From contig NC_088301.1 in the NCBI RefSeq assembly GCF_032854445.1, forward strand, positions 42,705,187-42,769,186: DNA of 64,000 nucleotides, in the 5' to 3' direction. Shown in pieces: positions 13,622 through 26,041 of the stretch (its first letter is position 1; each line of letters opens with the position of its first letter). Under the pieces are notes generated by a model. That model saw nothing but the letters and a program-made list of their open reading frames with translations. It did no database searches and had not been told where the DNA came from. The stretch is from Liolophura sinensis (lineage: Eukaryota > Mollusca > Polyplacophora > Chitonida > Chitonidae). A program made the translations under genes and the position numbers.

Positions 13622-16600
13622 ATGGCCAAGCATTCGACAGGTGTAAGTTAATGGAAATACTAAACAGACTCAAAATTGAACAATCTCCTGATGCATAGAC
13701 TAGAAATCAGTGGGAACAGCTGTTTTGAAATACCCATACCCTAGTCTGTAGTTAAAGCATAGCATTAGCATAGCGATGGCCATGAGCTTGATCGGTTTCG
13801 GATGCCCATGTTGAAGAGTTAACCACAGAGCCAGACGCTGCGCAGCTGGTTTGTTGTACCTCTCTGATAAAACTTGACAGGAGGATAGCCTAAACAAGAC
13901 AATTTATCATACCAGTAGGCCTACATGGATGATGCATATTATTTACATATGGGAGGCAATACGCAGATAAGTAGGCCTACCGGTATTCAAAAAGTTTTAT
14001 TTCATTTTATATTGTTTTTCTTTATTAACCAGCTAGCAGCCTGTCGAAATTCAAATCTTAAAGTACCTTGTACATTAAAGAGCTATCCTTACTTCACATC
14101 CAGCTGATTGTCAGCAAATCTAGCTGCCATCCTCTGTGCGAGAAAGACTATTAGATACAGCTGCAGCTCTCCTATTTTGTATATTGATGGACAAAGAGCT
14201 ACAAATTCAGAGCTAATGAAATTATCGAGTGTAAGGCTATAAGGTAGTTCCAGTATGGTTGGCTTTTCTTTGAGAAGCTTACCTTATGTGGAGCATAAAT
14301 GTTAGGAGTAGGCCTATATTGAAACTGTGGTGAATAACTAATAGGATACTCCATGACAGATGGCACCATGCATAGCTTTATACTTATATGTGAATGTAGT
14401 TTTGAACAATTGTGCGTAAGTGGGAAGGTCTTCCAACAACCTGTAGATGGTCGTGGGTTTTCCCAGGGCTCTGCCCAGTTTCCTCCCACCATAATGCTGG
14501 CTGCTGTCGTATAAGTGAAATATTCCTGAGTATGGCGTAAAACACCAATCAAATAAACAAATAAATAAAGGAAATTAATCAGTTGTGAGTAGTTACATCG
14601 CCTGTCCATCTTCCACACATCAAACATGGACACTCCCACACACATGCTGTATTGTATAATGAAAAAACATTCATCATCATCCCACACTGCCTGGAAAATG
14701 GAAGTTGGTATCAGATTGTTCAGTACATGTATCAGTTAACAGGGTTTATTCTTCTGGATATACTGGAAACTATACAGGACTGGGGTATCTCAGTAGCTTT
14801 TGTTTGTCATCACAACTTTTTCCATATTTGTCCAGTGATACTCACATGTCCTTGGTAGGGGAATGTGTGGAATGGCTGTTACTGTCTGAGTAACTCATTC
14901 ATGTTAGACAAGATTATTGTTCTCCATATGGTGTCATCAGTGTAGCAGAAATGAAGACTGTGATTGTCCTTTACTTCAAATTCAGTGCATTTAGTGCGTT
15001 CAGTGCATGTCAGTTTAGTAAATTGTTTCACCTACTTATATTGTCCCTGACTACAGATACATGGATGCATCATGAGGTTGTCACACAGTGCAAAAACATT
15101 GTTGCTGAGATACTCTACAATCAAAACTGTCACATGCAATCATCACATGTACCTTGAAATGCCATAATGACATGGCACAGGCTTTCTATGCTGCCTTAAT
15201 TATGAACTGCAATTAAGTACTTTTGGTGTATGGGGAGGTGGAAGGCGAGGCAAGGGGAAAAGCTCACCTACCTGTGACCAGAGGTAATGAGGTTGCCGAT
15301 TCAAATCCAGCCTCAGCTAGCTTTATAAACGTTAGGTACTGACCAAGGTCGGATGATTTCCCACGTGATCTGCCTAGATTTTTCCACCCATATACCTGAT
15401 TAACTACCCTATTTCTGCTAATTTTTGGGATACCTAGTCTACTCATTTTAGCCAATATATACATAATTGTAGCAGGAATATTGAGTTTCTTTTTCTCACA
15501 TGGTTAGACCATCTAATGAACAACATACTCATATCTTTACTTTTCCAAAAGGCTGGTAAAGAAATGTAATATTCCACTTTCAGCACTACTAATATCTGTC
15601 CCAAATTTTAGAAGAATTGGGGTAATCACATATGTTTTAAAAGTGGAAAAAAAAATTGAATCAGTGAATGTCTGTTGCTTGCATTGTGAATCACTTTGTG
15701 ATCAATTGATTACTTCAGAGTCTTGGCACCATAGAGGAGCAGATCAGAGCTGTTATCTATGGAAACTGCATTGGAGATGCTTTGGGACTGTTGACAGAGT
15801 TTATGTCAAAAGCTGAAGCCCAAGAAGTACGTTTAAGATAAAGTGGTGAATGAACTGAAGTCTCGTAACATATAACAATGCTTATCATGTAGTCTCTCCT
15901 TTTATCATTTATCTGTGCCATATAGGTCAGACAGGTGGTGTGTGCTGCAGATATAGCCCAGAGATAAGTGTATTTAGTTAAGTTTGAAAATAGACTATGT
16001 TAGTTCAGTTTGCAGAAAAGAGTCGTAATACATCATTGTATTGTTAATTTAGAGCATTTATGACAAAACTAGTATGCACAGTTTTAACGACTAAGTTCAT
16101 GTCTAGAATATATGCCATTGATTGCCAGACACACCACTGATCATAGTCCTCTTCATATGTGGTGTACTCATGGTCATATATTTAGCTCTGTCACAGCAGC
16201 TTCACATGGATTACTTATGGCTCCATATTAGATGTTTTTTTTTCAAAAGGAGATTAGCAGATTACCAGCTGATTGATTAAAATCAAATGGTAACCATATA
16301 TAAAAAAGTTGTAGTGATTTGTCAATTCAATTAAGATTACACAGCTGTATGTAAAACCATTATGATAATTACTAACAGATTATTGTCTGACCCAGAAGAT
16401 GTGGCTTGCTAGTTCCTTTCAGTTGCAGTAACAACAAAGTAGATATATTGCTTTTATTTCACCAACTTTTTAGTTTCATAATGAACTGGATTTGCCTTTG
16501 TTTGCAGACCTATGGGAAAGGAAACAACTTGGCATACACAGACAAGATTCCAGATATGCACAGAATGCGGTGGAAAGTGGGAGACTGGACCGATGACTCT

Positions 16601-19600
16601 GACCAAATGATTCTCATTATGCAGTCCACGGTTGACAACCGAGGAAAAGTAAATACAAGTCACAGAAGTACTTTGTTATTATTTTTTTTATGATTTTTTA
16701 AGGTATTTATCTTCATTCATACCTAGTTCATGCTTTGCATAACAGGAGCAGTCAATGATTTAAATGTGGTGTGAAGGAAGTAACTTTGACAGAAAGTCTC
16801 ACTGTAAACAAAAATGGAGGACTACGGCTCAAACTTGAATCTATTTGGCACAAATTTGTTTGAAAATTATCAAAGAAATGAAGAAACACTATGTTCAGCT
16901 GAAGCTTAACAAACACACTCTGCCAATTTGTACACCCAGTATGAAATACATTTATATGCTGCAGAACAGCATTTTTTAAAGTTTATGGACTTAGGATCTT
17001 GACTCTACATGTATGTCTGACTAGTTCCCGGGGGACTCAGGATCTTGACTCTACATGTATGTCTGACTAGTTCCCGAGGGACTTAGGATCTTGACTCTAC
17101 ATGTATGTCTGACTAGTTCCTGGGGGACTTAGGATCTCGACTCTACATGTATGTCTGACTAGTTCCCGGGGGACTTAGGATCTTGACTACATGTATGTCT
17201 GACTAGTTCCCAGGGGACTTAGGATCTTGACTCTACATGTATGTCTGACTAGTTCCTGGGGGACTTAGGATCTTGACTCTACATGTATGTCTGACTAGTT
17301 CCCGGGGGACTTAGGATCTTGACTCTACATGTATGTCTGACTAGTTCCCAGGGGACTTAGGATCTTGACTCTACATGTATGTCTGACTAGTTCCTGGGGG
17401 ACTTAGGATCTTGACTCTACATGTATGTCTGACTAGTTCCCAGGGGACTTAGGATCTCGACTCTACATGTATGTCTGACTAGTTCCCAGGGGACTTAGGA
17501 TCTTAACTCTACATGTATGTCTGACTAGTTCCCAGAGGACTTAGGATCTTGACTCTACATGTATGTCTGACTAGTTCCTGGGGGACTTAGGATCTTGACT
17601 CTACATGTATGTCTGACTAGTTCCTGGGGGACTTAGGATCTCGACTCTACATGTATGTCTGACTAGTTCCTGGGGAACTTAGGATCTTGACTACATGTAT
17701 GTCTGACTAGTTCCCGGGGGACTTAGGATCTTGACTCTACATGTATGTCTGACTAGTTCCCGGGGTACTTAGGATCTTGACTCTACATGTATGTCTGACT
17801 AGTTCCCATTCACTTTGTAAATGCTTACCTGCAGTGGTTAATTGTTTGCAGTTATGTTTGTTTTGTATGGTACTGCTTTTGCCTGCATTTTTTTTTTTGA
17901 TATACATGTATATCACTAAATATTAATATAATAATACTAATATAACTTATAGTGATATATCTGCTTTATAGAAGTACCGTATTAGATCATGTAAAACAGT
18001 TGTTTAATGCATTGTATTTTCTACTAAGTTATTATAACTTGCACTAACTCCACAAATTCAAATTAACACGAACTTGACCAATTTGCGTATGGTGAAATCT
18101 TTATGGTGTGTGGCACATGTGTGACCGTATCATGTACATTGATCCCGTTGTAATGGTCATAGGTCAACTTTTTATCCAATACATGTAGGTAATGGCTCAA
18201 GACTTTGCTTCTCGTCTGAAGAAATGGAGGGAGGAAGGCTTTAGGGAGTTGGGAGATTTTGCTGGAATGGGAATGGGCATGACTACTTGTCAAGTGATCA
18301 ACAAATCCATCTTCTTAAAAGAACCTCACAAGGTGAAAAGCTGTGTTAAATGTCTTTTGTACTGTTTAGTGCTGATGAATAGTGGGTTGTCTTTAAAAAT
18401 ATATTTGTTTAGTGTTTCGTCTAATCTTACATGCTTACCTGCTAGATAAAAAGGGCCAAGTTTTCATGGAGCTTTAAGCTAGAAGATCTTTTTTAAAGAT
18501 AAAAGACAATAGCCAGTTTACTCATATTTTCCACGTAGGTCTAGGTTACATGTAATGGATAGTTGTAAAGGATTGCCCTGCAAAAATGTCATCAATGAAG
18601 TGTGTTCCACCAAAATCCAAATAGTATCAGTGCCCTTCTCACATGTAAATCCAGGGTTTTCCAGTTCTATAAATGCAGTCACTTGCGACTTATCTCGCCT
18701 CTGCATACAGATTCTTTGAGCTCCTCAGCTTGGTTCAAAGTTACCAGCACATGTCCTCTGTGTGGTAAGCTCATTTTGACTGCATAGATGCAGCTAATCA
18801 TGACCTTTTGTTGATAATTTGCTGAGAAACTCACTAATAATGTAATAGTTTTGGAAGAATATGAGGACATTGAGAAACTGTTGTATTAGATAAGATTCAT
18901 TTAGTTTTTCTTAACTTGACTTTTTAAAGAGAATTTTGTATGGTCATAAAGAACAGAATCGTGTGTGATCATGGAGAACAGAATGTATGTGATCGTGGAG
19001 ATCCGAATGTATGTGATCATTGAGAACAGAATGTATGTGATCATTGAGAACAGAATGTATGTGATCAATGAGAACAGAAAGTATGTGATCATGCAGAACA
19101 GAATGTATGCGATCAATGAGAATAGAATGTATGTGATCATGGAGAACAGAATGTATGTGATCAATGAGAACAGAATGTACATGATCATGGAGAACAGAGT
19201 GTATGTGATCATTGAGAACAGAATGTATGTGATCAATGAGAACAGAATGTATGTGATCATGCGGAACAGAATGTATGTGATCAATGAGAATAGAATGTAT
19301 GTGATCAATGAGAATAGAATGTATGTGATCAATGAGAACAGAATGTACGTGATCATGGAGAACAGAGTGTATGTGATCAATGAGAACAGAATGTATGTGA
19401 TCAGTGAGAACAGAGTTTATGTGATCAGTGAGAGCAGAATGTATGTGATCAATGAGAACAGAATATTTGTGATCATGGAGAACAGAGTGTATGTGATCAA
19501 TGAGAACAGAATGTATGTGATCAATGAGAACAGAGTTTATGTGATCAGTGAGAGCAGAATGTATGTGATCAATGAGAACAGAATATTTGTGATCATGGAG

Positions 19601-22600
19601 AACAGAATCTGGGTAGTGGTCATGATAAACAATATGTGGGTGGCCATGGTGAGCAGCATCTGGGTGGTGATCACAGTGAGCAGCATGTGGGTAGTGGTCA
19701 TAATGAGCAACTTCTGGGTGGTGATCATGATGAGCAGCATGTGGGTGGTCATGATGAGCAATTTCTGGGTGGTCATGATGAGCAGTTTCTGGGTGATCAT
19801 GATGAGCAGTTTCTGGGTGATCATGATGAGGAGCTTGCAGGTGATGATCATGATGATTAGTGCCTGGGTGGTCATGGTGAGCTTCTGGGCGATTTTCATG
19901 ATGAGCAGTGATGGTCATGGTGATTTTGGGTGCTGATCATGATGAGAAGCATGTGGGTGGCGATGGTGAGCAGATTTTGGGTAGTGATCATGATGAGCAG
20001 CATGAGGGTGGTCATGGTGAGCATTTTGTGGGTGAGCAGCTTGCAGGTGATGATCATGATGTGCCTGGGTGGTCATGATATGTGATGGTCATGGTGAGCA
20101 GGTTCCTGACAGTGGTCATGGTGAGCAGATTTTGGGTGCTGATCATGATGAGCAGCATGTGGGTGGTCATGATAAGTTGATTCCGTGTGATCATGATGAG
20201 TAGCATGTGGGTGGTCATGATGAGCAATTTCTTGGTGGTCATGATGAGCAGTTTCTGGGTGATCATGATGAGCAGTTTCTGGGTGATCATGATGAGGAGC
20301 TTGCAGGTGATGATCATGATGATTAGTGCCTGGGTGGTCATGGTGAGCTTCTGGGCGATTTTCATGATGAGCAGTGATGGTCATGGTGATTTTGGGTGCT
20401 GATCATGATGAGAAGCATGTGGGTGGCGATGGTGAGCAGATTTTGGGTAGTGATCTTGATGAGCAGCATGAGGGTGGTCATGGTGAGCATTTTGTGGGTG
20501 AGCAGCTTGCAGGTGATGATCATGATGTGCCTGGGTGGTCATGATATGTGATGGTCATGGTGAGCAGGTTCCTGACAGTGGTCATGGTGAGCAGATTTTG
20601 GGTGCTGATCATGATGAGCAGCATGTGGGTGGTCATGATAAGTTGATTCAGTGTGATCATGATGAGTAGCATGTGGGTGGTCATGGTGAGTAGATTTTGG
20701 GTAGTGATCATGATGAGCAGCATGTGGGTGATCATGGTGAGCAGATTTTGGGTGGTGATCATGATGAGCAGCATGAGGGTGGTCATGGCAAGCAGATTTT
20801 GGGTGGTGATCTTGATGAGCAGCATGAGGGTGGTCATGGTGAGCAGTTGTGATTGTGATGAGAGGCTTCTGGATGATCAAGATGATTAGTGCCTGGTTGG
20901 TCATGATTAGCGATGGTCATGATGAGGAGCTTCTGGGCGATGGTCATGGTGAGCAGATTTTGGGTAATGGTCATGATGAGCAGCCTCTGAGTAGTGGTCA
21001 TGGTGAGTAGCTTCTGAGTAGTGGTCATGGTGAGCAGGTTCTGGGTAGTGGTAATGATGAGCAGCCTCTGTGTAGTGGTCATGGTGAGTAGCTTCTGAGT
21101 AGTGGTCATGATGAGTAGCTTCTGAGTAGTGTTCATGATGAGCAGCTTCTGAGTAGTGGTCATGATGAGTAGCTTCTGAGTAGTGGTCATGGTGAGCAGC
21201 TTCTGAGTAGTGGTCATGATGAGCAGCTTCTGAGTAGTGGTCATAGTGAGCAGCTTCTGAACAGTGGTCATGATGAGCAGCTTCTGAGTAGTGGTCATGA
21301 TAAGCAGCCTCTGAGTGGTGATCATGATGAGCAGCACCTGGGTGGTCATGATTGACACCATCTGGGTGGTCATGAAAATGTGTGTGTCTTGATACAGGAC
21401 ATCTACAACCTGTGATCTCTGTATAAGAAAATGGTGGACATGGTGTGCATTGTCTGGTTGTTCGATCGTGATGAACACCGTCTGGGTGGTCGATCATGAT
21501 GAACACTGTCTGGATGGTCAATCATGATGAACACTGTCTGGATGGTCAATCATGATGAACCCCATCTGGGTGGTCATAATGATCAGCATTTGTCATGATG
21601 AAGAGCTTCTGAGCAAATTTTGGGCGGTGGTCATGGTGAACAGCTTCTGAGTTGCAATGAGAAGCATCTGGGTGGTCGTGATGAGCAGCACCTGGGTTGT
21701 GATCATCATGGGTGGTCATCGTAAACAACATAGGTGGTCATGGAAATAGGTGTCTGAATAAAATCCTGACTGGGTGAAGTAACTGGAGGCTGTATTTTAC
21801 CTGATACCAGATGACCATTTGCAAGCCATCACGCAGTCATTGCTGTTCTGGTTTTACATATTCACAGAGAACATTTCTTGTCACTGCTGATTGTGTTGCA
21901 GGCTGCCGAGGCTGTTTGGAGAGAGAGAGGGTGTGAAGTCGCTCCCAATGGGGGCATCATGAGGACATCTGTGCTGGGTGCCCTCCATTTTTATGACCTA
22001 GAAGAAGTCACACAGAATACCCTGGAGGTATGCAAGGTGACACATTTTGATCCCAGGTAAATATGTTTAAGCTGCAGTTACTTTAAATCACACAGGGATA
22101 TTTAAGCTGGCCATTCCTGAGGTGAATGTGGGATGATTGCTTCACTTGTAAGCTTAGTGTGAGAGATTCATGCAAAATAGTTTTCTGTAAAGAAAATAAC
22201 TTCTGCATGAAAATATAGAAGACTTATTTGCTTCCATCATTGTTGTTTACACCTGTATGCTATAATTCTTATTTTAATACTGCGAAAAAGTAAATGTAAG
22301 ATACATAATGGCTTTGGTGAGCATTTATACCCCCAATGGATTTTGACATTTTTATGGCAGTAATATGCTATGTCCTTAATCTGCCTTCATTTTCTTTCTA
22401 CATCGAAATTCCTAGGTGTCAGGCTTCCTGTGTGGTGGCTACAACAGCAATTGCCCTCATGCTGCAAAGAACTAAGTATTTTAATGCATCTAAGGAGGAA
22501 TATGATGTCGAAGGAATTCTTAAGGAAGCATTTGAGAATGCAGTTCAGCATGTGTTCAAGGTACTATGGACTATGGGTTACTATGGGTAACTATGGATAT

Positions 22601-24561
22601 ACAAGTCTTGAAATTTTACCACTTACTGTGTAAATTCACTTTGAATTCTTTTTTTTCATGTTTGTGTTATATTGATCAGTACAATTCATTAAGTGTGAAA
22701 TTTTGGTACCTTTTTGTACTGATTTCAAGGATTTGGATGACAAAGCAGAAAAAGAAAAGGAGTTGAGAAAGTATGTTTTCCACGACAGCAAACGCCTCAA
22801 AGACTTGCATCTCGGTGCTCCCAATTCAATTGGCTACACATACAAATGCCTTGGCAGTGGTTGTTGGTCCCTCCGACAAAAAAACTTTGAGGTAGCAATG
22901 CAGAGTTTGGTTATGGAGGTTAGTAATGCCAAAATCATTTGGCTAGTTACATTTTCCCCTTAATTAAATCATATTGGTTATCACAAATGAATTCTTTTCA
23001 GTTTGTTTGTTTTTGGTACATTCAGCTGATAATCTGATAGGCTTCAGTTATGGAATGGATTATGAAAGGTAATCTTGAAGAAAGTAATTTATTACATAAG
23101 AAACAGACTAGACAGTCCTGTTCAGGGGGTGTTTAGAAAGCGTGGATATAATTTCCAATTTGTATTTCCTTGTATGTATAAAAAGTGACAAGGGTGACCA
23201 GTTGAACCTTTTGTCCTCATTATCTAGTGGATTCTGTTAAGAGATGAATATCAGTCGAGAAATCAGAAATTCAAATCTGGATCAAACTGTGAGCATTTTA
23301 AGGTTTATTGACCAACTGCAGTGTTTTCTTTCAGGTTCTTGCCATTTTCCACCACCTGTAAAGAAGATCACTATTGTATGATCGAGATGTTATTGCGTAG
23401 AATGTGAAATCAAGGAATAAATATGAACAGTTTCTTCATTTATAAAAGCATGACCAACTTTTTGTCATTTCTTGCTGCAGTTTAAAAACTGAGAAAAACC
23501 AGGTTATCGCTGATGTTTTGCCTTTGTCAGATACTTTTCACAATTGCTTACAGGCAGGGGATGCTGACACCAATGGAGCTATAGCTGGGGCTCTGCTCGG
23601 CTGCAAACTTGGACTACAAGCTCTGGATGTCAAACGGGGGGAATCAGGCTGGCTTACTGGTCTGGTCCACAAACAATGGCTGGATGACATTATAGAGAAG
23701 TAAGTGAATGGACATGCTTCATTAACTAGTGCTAACCCATGGACCCTGTAAGTTCATGTCCAGTGCATGTTGGTTTCCTCCCCTTTCGTATGTGGGCAGG
23801 TCTACTAGCAGTGGATGATCTTGGCTGTGGATGGTAATGGGTTAGCGTGGTTTCCTCCTACCATAATGCTGTCTACCATTGCCCTTAGGCGTGGCAGGTA
23901 TTAATATCGCCAAGCGGTGTCTCCTGCGATGGTTTTAACTTTTTTAACAGGAGTGTGGTACATGCATACATATGTCACATATGGGAATGTTCGTCAGTTT
24001 CTTACCAAAGGTCGGTTGTTTTCTTTCCTTAAAATAACCGCCATCGTATAAATGAAATGTTTATGAGTGGTTTTGCTTGCTGTCGTGAGTCATTTGGGTA
24101 CCATATAATTTAAAATACTATAGATCATAATTATAATGTTCTGTACCATTACATGCCGCACCTAAAGAGTGAACATTTGATTGACTTTGTGCATGGAGAG
24201 TTTAAGTGTGGTCTGTACCGCACCGTACTGCATGCTGCTGCGCAAACTAAGTTCTTGAGTTCGGTGGAAAACACCAAGGAAATAAATAAAGAAACAGTAA
24301 GGTTCAGCATGCCCCTGATTAGTCAAGGCCAGTGGACTTCAAATGGCCAAGTCATTGTTCTTTTTTATATTTGATCTTGAAGTTACAATACTTCTGATTT
24401 GCACCAATCTGCACAAGTGTAATTTTCCTCTATTGTTCATATACCACTTTCTGTCTGCTGGTAATTTCTGTTTTAGGTTTCTCCGTTCTGCGATATCTCC
24501 ACAGCACAGAATCATGTCTCAGGCAGAAATGGATATTGTCTTCAAAGAAACTCGGGTCTGA
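13622..24561 (+). CDS. ADP-ribosylglycohydrolase (DraG/ARH family)
   Basis: Members of this family remove ADP-ribose from proteins or related acceptors using two metal ions. Exons with matching phases are 15719-15826, 16508-16648, 18189-18332, 21902-22056, 22416-22560, 22730-22918, 23554-23699 and 24477-24561 (TGA); they encode 370 residues. The metal-site signatures are all present: GNCIGDALGL in the first of these exons, GDWTDDSDQM in the next, and GDADTNGAIAGALLGCKLG near the C-terminus. Conserved blocks between them include NGGIMRTSVLG and VCKVTHFDPRC. The likely first exon is 13622-13642 (MAKHSTG, then GTAAGT in phase 0), giving about 377 residues; this start is inference. There is no signal peptide, so a cytosolic or nuclear site is expected. 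From memory the sequence looks closer to fungal and protist DraG-like hydrolases than to vertebrate ADPRH or ADPRS. Introns 3 and 4 (after the 16508 and 18189 exons) contain large minisatellites. A polyadenylation signal lies at 25169-25174. Confidence 0.93.
14416..14572 (+). mobile_element. SINE family A in the first intron of the hydrolase gene
   Basis: It lacks the tRNA head and begins at 'agtgggaaggtcttccaac'. It contains the full body and the 3' block, then an (AAAT)n tail. The long minus-strand frame through it encodes only SINE sequence. Confidence 0.8.
15240..15385 (+). mobile_element. Possible older tRNA-headed SINE
   Basis: A box-B-like stretch (gccgattcaaatccagcctc) is followed by a body with gatttcccacgtgatctgcc and a degenerate 'ttttccaccca'. 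It resembles a diverged SINE but lacks a clear tail, and the boundaries are approximate. Confidence 0.3.
16989..17808. repeat. 46-bp minisatellite, about 18 copies, intronic
   Basis: The unit begins acttaggatcttgactctac, continues atgtatgtctgactagttcc and ends with a C/T-variable cggggg. Copies differ at a few sites (cccgggg/ctggggg/ccagggg; gatctt/gatctc), and two lack a TCT triplet (43 bp). The array sits between hydrolase exons 16508-16648 and 18189-18332. Copies are very similar, which points to recent expansion. Confidence 0.97.
18968..19610. repeat. 24-bp minisatellite, about 27 copies
   Basis: The unit is approximately gatcatggagaacagaatg plus tatgt. Variants gatcaatgag and gatcattgag alternate through the array. 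Because 24 is a multiple of three, long frames stay open on both strands. It is the first part of the 2.8-kb array in the hydrolase intron between 18333 and 21901. Confidence 0.95.
19611..21740. repeat. 24/27-bp GGTCATGATGAGCAGC minisatellite with a higher-order duplication
   Basis: The unit ggtcatgatgagcagcttct is followed by gagtagt (27 bp, mainly 20.95-21.35 kb) or gggt (24 bp, mainly 19.7-19.85 kb). On the minus strand it reads as repeated HHDHPE or HHDHYSEA. A 466-bp block at 19733-20198 is repeated almost exactly at 20199-20664. Near 21.4-21.6 kb the units decay. The whole array lies in one intron and is not a gene. Confidence 0.95.
23748..24085 (+). mobile_element. Decayed SINE family A, interrupted
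   Basis: The first part (to about 23882) has diverged head and body with 'gtggtttcctcctaccataa'. The 3' block reappears at about 24045 as 'gccatcgtataaatgaaatg'. The 160 bases between are unrelated, so the copy looks split by an insertion. It lies in the last intron of the hydrolase gene. Confidence 0.4.
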
Positions 24562-24842
24562 GTGAAATTGCTCAACGATTTTGTTCTAAACAAAGTCTGA
24601 TTTCATTTTTTCATTGTACTCAGTTTTATTTTGCATAAAATATTTTACTCTTTATTATTTACTGTTTTGCCTGTGATATGGCTTTACACATAATTTTGTT
24701 CATTGAGGTCACAAGTTCTGTGGTTTGACTATGTTGAAACTGCTAGACTACAACAGCATGATGAAATGTTCCCATTATAGAAGGTATTACTTCGTATATG
24801 CACCACCTGTATGTATGATGTTTTGACGTATTGTAGCCTTTC

Positions 24843-24886
24843 GTATTGATTTATTTGATTGTCGTTTAACACCATATTCAGGTCAT
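24843..24886 (-). mobile_element. SINE family A, 3' end fragment
   Basis: About 45 bases match the reverse 3' block (gatttatttgattgtcgttt, aacaccatattcagg). It lies in the 3'UTR or just downstream of the hydrolase gene. Confidence 0.45.
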
Positions 24887-25782
24887 TTTTATCGGTGGAA
24901 GAACGTTGTTCAGAAGTGTATTAAAAGTTAAGCCGGGTTTAAATCTTTATATTTGTCTTGCTCTAGTACAAAACTAATTGAACTGTATTGTCCAAATTCT
25001 CTTTACAAGGGATTGAAGCTATAGCTTTTAATAGATAAGAGATGTTGTGATGTTAGTTCTAGCTTGCATTAGGTAATAGCGGCTTAATACCTTTACATGA
25101 AGCTTTTTCCTATGAAACCTAATTATTTTTTAAGTAGATTTATGTTAATGTGTTGCTTTTAAGATACCAATAAATTTGCAAATTTAAAAAGGTTATACTT
25201 TTCTTTTGACTCACCCGATATATGTGCGCCAAGTTGTTCTCACATTAAATGTTGTTGTTATGAGGTTATGCTTTTATTAACTTTTAATTGTAATTCCGGC
25301 TGATTGGTTGAAAAATTACCCGACTTGCCCCAAGGTTGAGCTGTTGAAATCTACCTACGAAGGGGATTGTTTTCCCATAAACATTTCGTACAGTCAAGGA
25401 GAATATTGTTAAATATGAAAAATGGACTTTTTTTATATTCATTATGGATGAATTTTTAAAACACACATGGTGTATGTTCATTTTCATAAATAAAACAAAA
25501 TACAAGGAAAATAATTCTATGAGCGATGTCTGTCCTAATTTGTTTTGTTCTGCAAATACATGTAACTTAATTTTAAAGCTTACTTAGAATCACCGTTCAT
25601 GCAGGGATTACACGTTTGAATGGCATAGACCACTCTCCATTTCTGTCTATCCGAATACCCCATTAACCAAGAAACATTCATGCCGATATTGACGTCATCT
25701 TTTTGATACAGATAATATCTCTATAGAGTAGGTTGTTTTGGGTGCATATCAGTCAGCTTCATTGCGTCTAGGGTAAATTTAA

Positions 25783-26041
25783 AGGGGCCTCCGTGGCTCA
25801 GTTGGTTAGCGCGCCGGTGCAGCGTAATGACCCTGGAGTCTCTCACCAATGCGGTCGCTGTGAGTTCATGCTGGCTTACTCTCCGGCTGTACGTGGGAAG
25901 GTCTGGCAGCAACCTGCAGATGGTCGTGGGTTTCCCCCGGGCTCTGCCCAGTTTCCACCCACCATAATGCTGGCCGCCGTCGTATAAGTGAAATATTCTT
26001 GAGTACGGCGTAAAACACCAATCAAATAAATAAATAAATAA
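25783..26041 (+). mobile_element. Full-length SINE family A with tRNA-like head
   Basis: This is the best reference copy in the window. The head carries a good box A (tggctcagttggttagcgcg) and a weaker box B near gtgagttcatgctgg. The body runs from gtacgtgggaaggtctggca to ccaccataatgctggccgcc, then the 3' block gtataagtgaaatattcttg and agtacggcgtaaaacacc, ending in (AAAT)n. The organisation is head, conserved central region and LINE-like tail. It resembles the V-SINE/RUDI type of molluscs from memory, and a repeat-library search would decide this. Confidence 0.85.

Noticed and set aside
14199-14687. 162-codon minus-strand open frame
   Set aside because: More than half is translated SINE family A (the recurring peptide VLRHTQEYFTYTTAASIM). 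The same peptide appears at every good SINE copy. No splice or start support.
18944-19918. 324-codon His-rich open frame and its antisense partner of 323 codons
   Set aside because: Both are consequences of 24/27-bp tandem units inside an intron of a well-supported gene. No start context, splice structure or non-repeat domain.
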